From assembly GCF_003990975.1 (NCBI RefSeq), contig NZ_RZJR01000002.1:220741-284740 (forward strand): a stretch of DNA of 64,000 nucleotides, read 5' to 3'. The position numbers and the translations under genes were made by a program. This document shows positions 61,718 to 64,000 of this stretch, one piece after another (within the stretch, counting starts at the first letter, position 1; every line of letters begins with the position of its first letter). Under the pieces are notes generated by a model that did not search any database, had not been told where the DNA came from, and was given only the letters and a program-made list of their open reading frames with translations. The DNA is from Cohnella sp. AR92. Its GTDB lineage: Bacteria; Bacillota; Bacilli; Paenibacillales; Paenibacillaceae.

Positions 61718-62923
61718 TTAGAAATTAATCCGATCCAACGCTTCGAAGCAAGCGCGGCTATTATGATAAGGGCACTTCCACGCCCCGACCTTCGGCTGTT
61801 CGTCCGAGCGAACGGGCTCTCCCGTGCGCGTCACTTGCCAGTGCCACTCCCCGCCCTCGCGGTCGCTGACGAACTCGGTGATGAAGGACCAACTCTTCTT
61901 GGCGGCGTCCAGATAGATAGATTCGCCGGAGAGCTGATAGGCGTTCAGGAAGCCGACCATCGCTTCGGCTTGCGGCCACCAATCCTTCGTATCGTCCAAA
62001 TGGCTGTCGCCGTCGTACTCGTTGAAGACGCCGCCGTCCTTGTCCACGCCTTGCTCCAGGGTCGCGCGCGCCATCTGCAGCGCGGCTTCCTTCACGCGTG
62101 GGAGAAGCGCCTCGTCGCCGAGCACTTCCGCCGCTTCCCAGAGCAGCCAGCTTCCCTCGATGTCGTGGCCGTACGAGACATGGGGCGCCTTGGAATGCCA
62201 TTCGTCATCGAAGAAGAGCAGGAAGTGATTCGTGCCGGAATCGATGATTTTGTCCAAGTGAACTTCGATGAGCTCCTTCAGCTTCGCTCGCAAGCCTTCC
62301 GGCTTCCATACGCGATAGAGGTTGGTATAAGCCTCCAGGACGTGAAGATGCGTGTTCATCGATTTGCGTTCGTTCAAATCCTTGCCGCTGAGGGACAGCT
62401 CGCTCGTCTCGGTCCAGTCGCGCGCAAGCGCTTCGACGTACCCGAGATGAACCGGATCGTAGGCATGCTTCTCGAGCAGCTTATAGATCTCGCCGGCCCA
62501 TGCCAGAGCCTCCTTGTCGCCCGTCGCGCGAACGAATTCGGCAAGGGCGTAGATGACGAAGGCTTGGCCGTAGACTTGCTTCTTGTCCGAGACGGCATGG
62601 CCCTTCACGTCGATCATCCAATAGAGGCCGCCGAACTTCTCGTCCCAGAATCTCGAGCGCAGCGTCTCGTAGGCGCGCTTCGCCATCTCCAGATAAGCTT
62701 CCTCTTTGTAGGTCCGGTAAGCGGAAGCGAACGTCCACAGAATGCGGGCATGAAGCACCAAGCCCTTATCCGCGTCTTCCAGCACCTCTCCGTTATGACG
62801 AATCTCGCCGACGAAGCCGAAGTGCTTGCGGTCGACCGTATTCTTCATCCAATAGCCAAGAATGTTGTCCTTGAGCTCGGACGTCAGCTGTTCGCGCCAT
62901 TGCGCCGTAGTCAGGTCGCTCAT
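61718..62923 (-). CDS. Cellobiose/mannobiose 2-epimerase (AGE family)
   Basis: A 401-residue (alpha/alpha)6-barrel enzyme of the N-acylglucosamine 2-epimerase superfamily, cellobiose 2-epimerase type. It interconverts beta-1,4-linked glucose and mannose at the reducing end, here probably Man-Man to Man-Glc. Catalytic-site segments visible are NTHLHVLEAYTNLYRV, SYGHDIEGSWLLWEA and KDWWPQAEAMVGF, with KCPYHNSRACFEALDR at the end. AAGGAGAGG precedes the ATG. It lies between the GH113 and GH130 genes with 12- to 18-base gaps, one operon. Confidence 0.93.
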   Translation of the reverse strand: MSDLTTAQWREQLTSELKDNILGYWMKNTVDRKHFGFVGEIRHNGEVLEDADKGLVLHARILWTFASAYRTYKEEAYLEMAKRAYETLRSRFWDEKFGGLYWMIDVKGHAVSDKKQVYGQAFVIYALAEFVRATGDKEALAWAGEIYKLLEKHAYDPVHLGYVEALARDWTETSELSLSGKDLNERKSMNTHLHVLEAYTNLYRVWKPEGLRAKLKELIEVHLDKIIDSGTNHFLLFFDDEWHSKAPHVSYGHDIEGSWLLWEAAEVLGDEALLPRVKEAALQMARATLEQGVDKDGGVFNEYDGDSHLDDTKDWWPQAEAMVGFLNAYQLSGESIYLDAAKKSWSFITEFVSDREGGEWHWQVTRTGEPVRSDEQPKVGAWKCPYHNSRACFEALDRINF

Positions 62924-62935
62924 TGTTTCCTCTCC

Positions 62936-63883
62936 TTACTTGCCTTGCAGGCTCAGATAATGGTCCCGAACGACGGCTGCCGCTTGCTTGCCGTACATGC
63001 AGTAATCGTCATTCGCCGCCGCGTCGGAGACGTCATACAGCTTCGCCGGCCAATCCCAGAGCATAAAGCCGCGCATCCAGTCGCGCTTGGCCGTCTCCGC
63101 GAACATGTCTTCGTAATATAGCTTCTGCGCTTCCTCGGACGGTCCGCCCGGCAGCGACCAGTCGTTCGGACGGTTCGGAGAGCCTTCGCGGCTCGGACAG
63201 CCGGCTTCCATGAAGAAGAACGGCTTGTTCCATCTCTTTACGACCTCTTCGATTCGGTCCAGCTGCTGCGGCCATTCTCCGATCGGATAGTATCCGCTCG
63301 AGGAGATGATATCAACCGCGTCCCACCAGCTAACGTAGCCTTCCTGGTATTTGTCGCAGTTATAAGTGACCAGGCCGCCGTAGATCGGGCGAACCTCGGA
63401 GATGAGCTGCCTCCATTCGGTCTCCCGCTTGTCCGTCTGTACCATCTCGCAGCCGACGCAGTACATCTCGCAGCCCTCTTCTTGGGCGATAACCGCATAG
63501 TGCTTGATGAATTCTCCGTAAGACGCGAACCATTCTCTCCAGCTCGGCTCCCCGGGAATCTCGTTATCGAAAAACCCGATATGAGCCCGCCAAGTGCCGT
63601 TCGCGCAGTTGACGACCGGCTTGAGGCATACCTTCAGCCCCAGCGACTTGGCCTTGCGAATCGCCGAACGGACTTCCTCATCCGTTACGGTCGGCTCCTC
63701 GCGAAACGGAATCGTCGTCGATTGAGGATGCTCCTGCTCGGCGGCAAGGGCGATCGCCACCCAGTTCACGCCGAGCTTCGCCATCTCCTCCATCGAATGA
63801 TCGGCGGCTTCGCCCGTCCAGGTTCCGCGGACACCGGTCCAGCCCCAAGTCATTCCGCATACGGTCTCGTTCCACGTTTGCAT
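62936..63883 (-). CDS. GH113 beta-mannanase/mannosidase, cytoplasmic
   Basis: A 315-residue (beta/alpha)8 glycoside hydrolase of family GH113. The predicted acid/base is Glu146 in YCVGCEMVQT, and the nucleophile is Glu226 in PFFFMEAGCPS. NWVAIALAAEQEHPQSTTI near the N-terminus is typical. No signal peptide is present, so it acts on imported manno-oligosaccharides, releasing mannobiose or mannose. GGAGTGAG precedes the ATG. It is the first gene of GH113-epimerase-GH130 in this window; genes upstream of 64000 may belong to the same operon. Confidence 0.9.
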   Translation of the reverse strand: MQTWNETVCGMTWGWTGVRGTWTGEAADHSMEEMAKLGVNWVAIALAAEQEHPQSTTIPFREEPTVTDEEVRSAIRKAKSLGLKVCLKPVVNCANGTWRAHIGFFDNEIPGEPSWREWFASYGEFIKHYAVIAQEEGCEMYCVGCEMVQTDKRETEWRQLISEVRPIYGGLVTYNCDKYQEGYVSWWDAVDIISSSGYYPIGEWPQQLDRIEEVVKRWNKPFFFMEAGCPSREGSPNRPNDWSLPGGPSEEAQKLYYEDMFAETAKRDWMRGFMLWDWPAKLYDVSDAAANDDYCMYGKQAAAVVRDHYLSLQGK

Positions 63884-64000
63884 GTGCTCACTCCTGTTCT
63901 CTGTATTCTGTAAACCTAAATAGTTGTTATTGTTATTAAATTGTTTCTTTAATTCAATAACATCTCACCTTTTGAATTGTATCACCCTAAGGAAAGAAGT
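63884..64000 (-). promoter_or_regulatory. Upstream region of the mannan operon with candidate -10
   Basis: An AT-rich stretch without a gene. TACAAT on the minus strand at 63976-63981 could be a -10; its -35 would lie outside the window. Around 63923-63962 the sequence has repeated GTTATT/AATAAC elements that could bind a regulator. No cre match was seen. Confidence 0.35.

Overview
The window is about 64 kb of a GC-rich, spore-forming Firmicute, most likely a member of the Paenibacillaceae (Cohnella/Paenibacillus type). Evidence is the sporulation genes spoIIP, yqxA, yqfC and yqfD, the gene order dnaG to lepA shared with Bacillus subtilis, the HrcA/CIRCE heat-shock operon, a glyQS T-box leader, and strong Shine-Dalgarno sites with frequent GTG/TTG starts. 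Genus is an inference. Nearly every gene lies on the minus strand, so transcription runs from high to low coordinates.

Layout in coordinate order. 1-21000 is the conserved block dnaG (cut by the left edge), yqxD, ppsR, glyS, glyQ with T-box, an inserted pair (beta-rich protein plus UbiA prenyltransferase), recO, yqzL, era, cdd, dgkA, ybeY, pgpH, phoH, yqfD, yqfC, a repeat array, the nfeD-floA membrane operon, yqeY, rpsU and hinT. 21200-29550 holds a membrane-anchored helical protein and the addB-addA recombination nuclease. 29700-34800 holds a small lipoprotein, a RlmI-type rRNA methyltransferase with a repeat-coded N-terminus, a Na/Pi transporter (plus strand) and a Nudix-DeoC fusion. 34800-43900 holds mtaB, rsmE, a site-2 protease, prmA, a HemAT-like oxygen receptor coupled to a PAS-GGDEF-EAL protein, and a plus-strand BTAD-type regulator carrying a degenerate alpha/beta-hydrolase domain. 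44000-54600 holds hrcA-grpE-dnaK-dnaJ with CIRCE, a GNAT acetyltransferase, two more repeat arrays, hemW and lepA. 54600-58700 holds a MutS2 homologue without Smr domain behind a leader-peptide attenuator, then yqxA and spoIIP. 58800-64000 is a beta-mannan utilisation block: a sugar-binding lipoprotein, a GH130 mannosylglucose phosphorylase, a cellobiose/mannobiose 2-epimerase and a cytoplasmic GH113 enzyme.

The mannan genes give a complete cytosolic route: GH113 trims manno-oligosaccharides, the epimerase turns Man-Man into Man-Glc, and GH130 phosphorolyses Man-Glc to mannose-1-phosphate and glucose. A cre-like site lies at the promoter of the binding protein.

The most striking unexplained signals are (i) the leader ahead of the Smr-less MutS2 gene: a promoter, a 7-codon ORF (MLVLVLN), mutually exclusive hairpins and two intrinsic terminators; (ii) four intergenic tandem arrays with exact periods of 52, 52, 52 and 51 bp whose units differ but share a small inverted-repeat core; (iii) the Nudix-DeoC fusion; (iv) the BTAD regulator whose hydrolase domain has lost the nucleophile. 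No tRNA, rRNA, insertion sequence, prophage or CRISPR array was seen.
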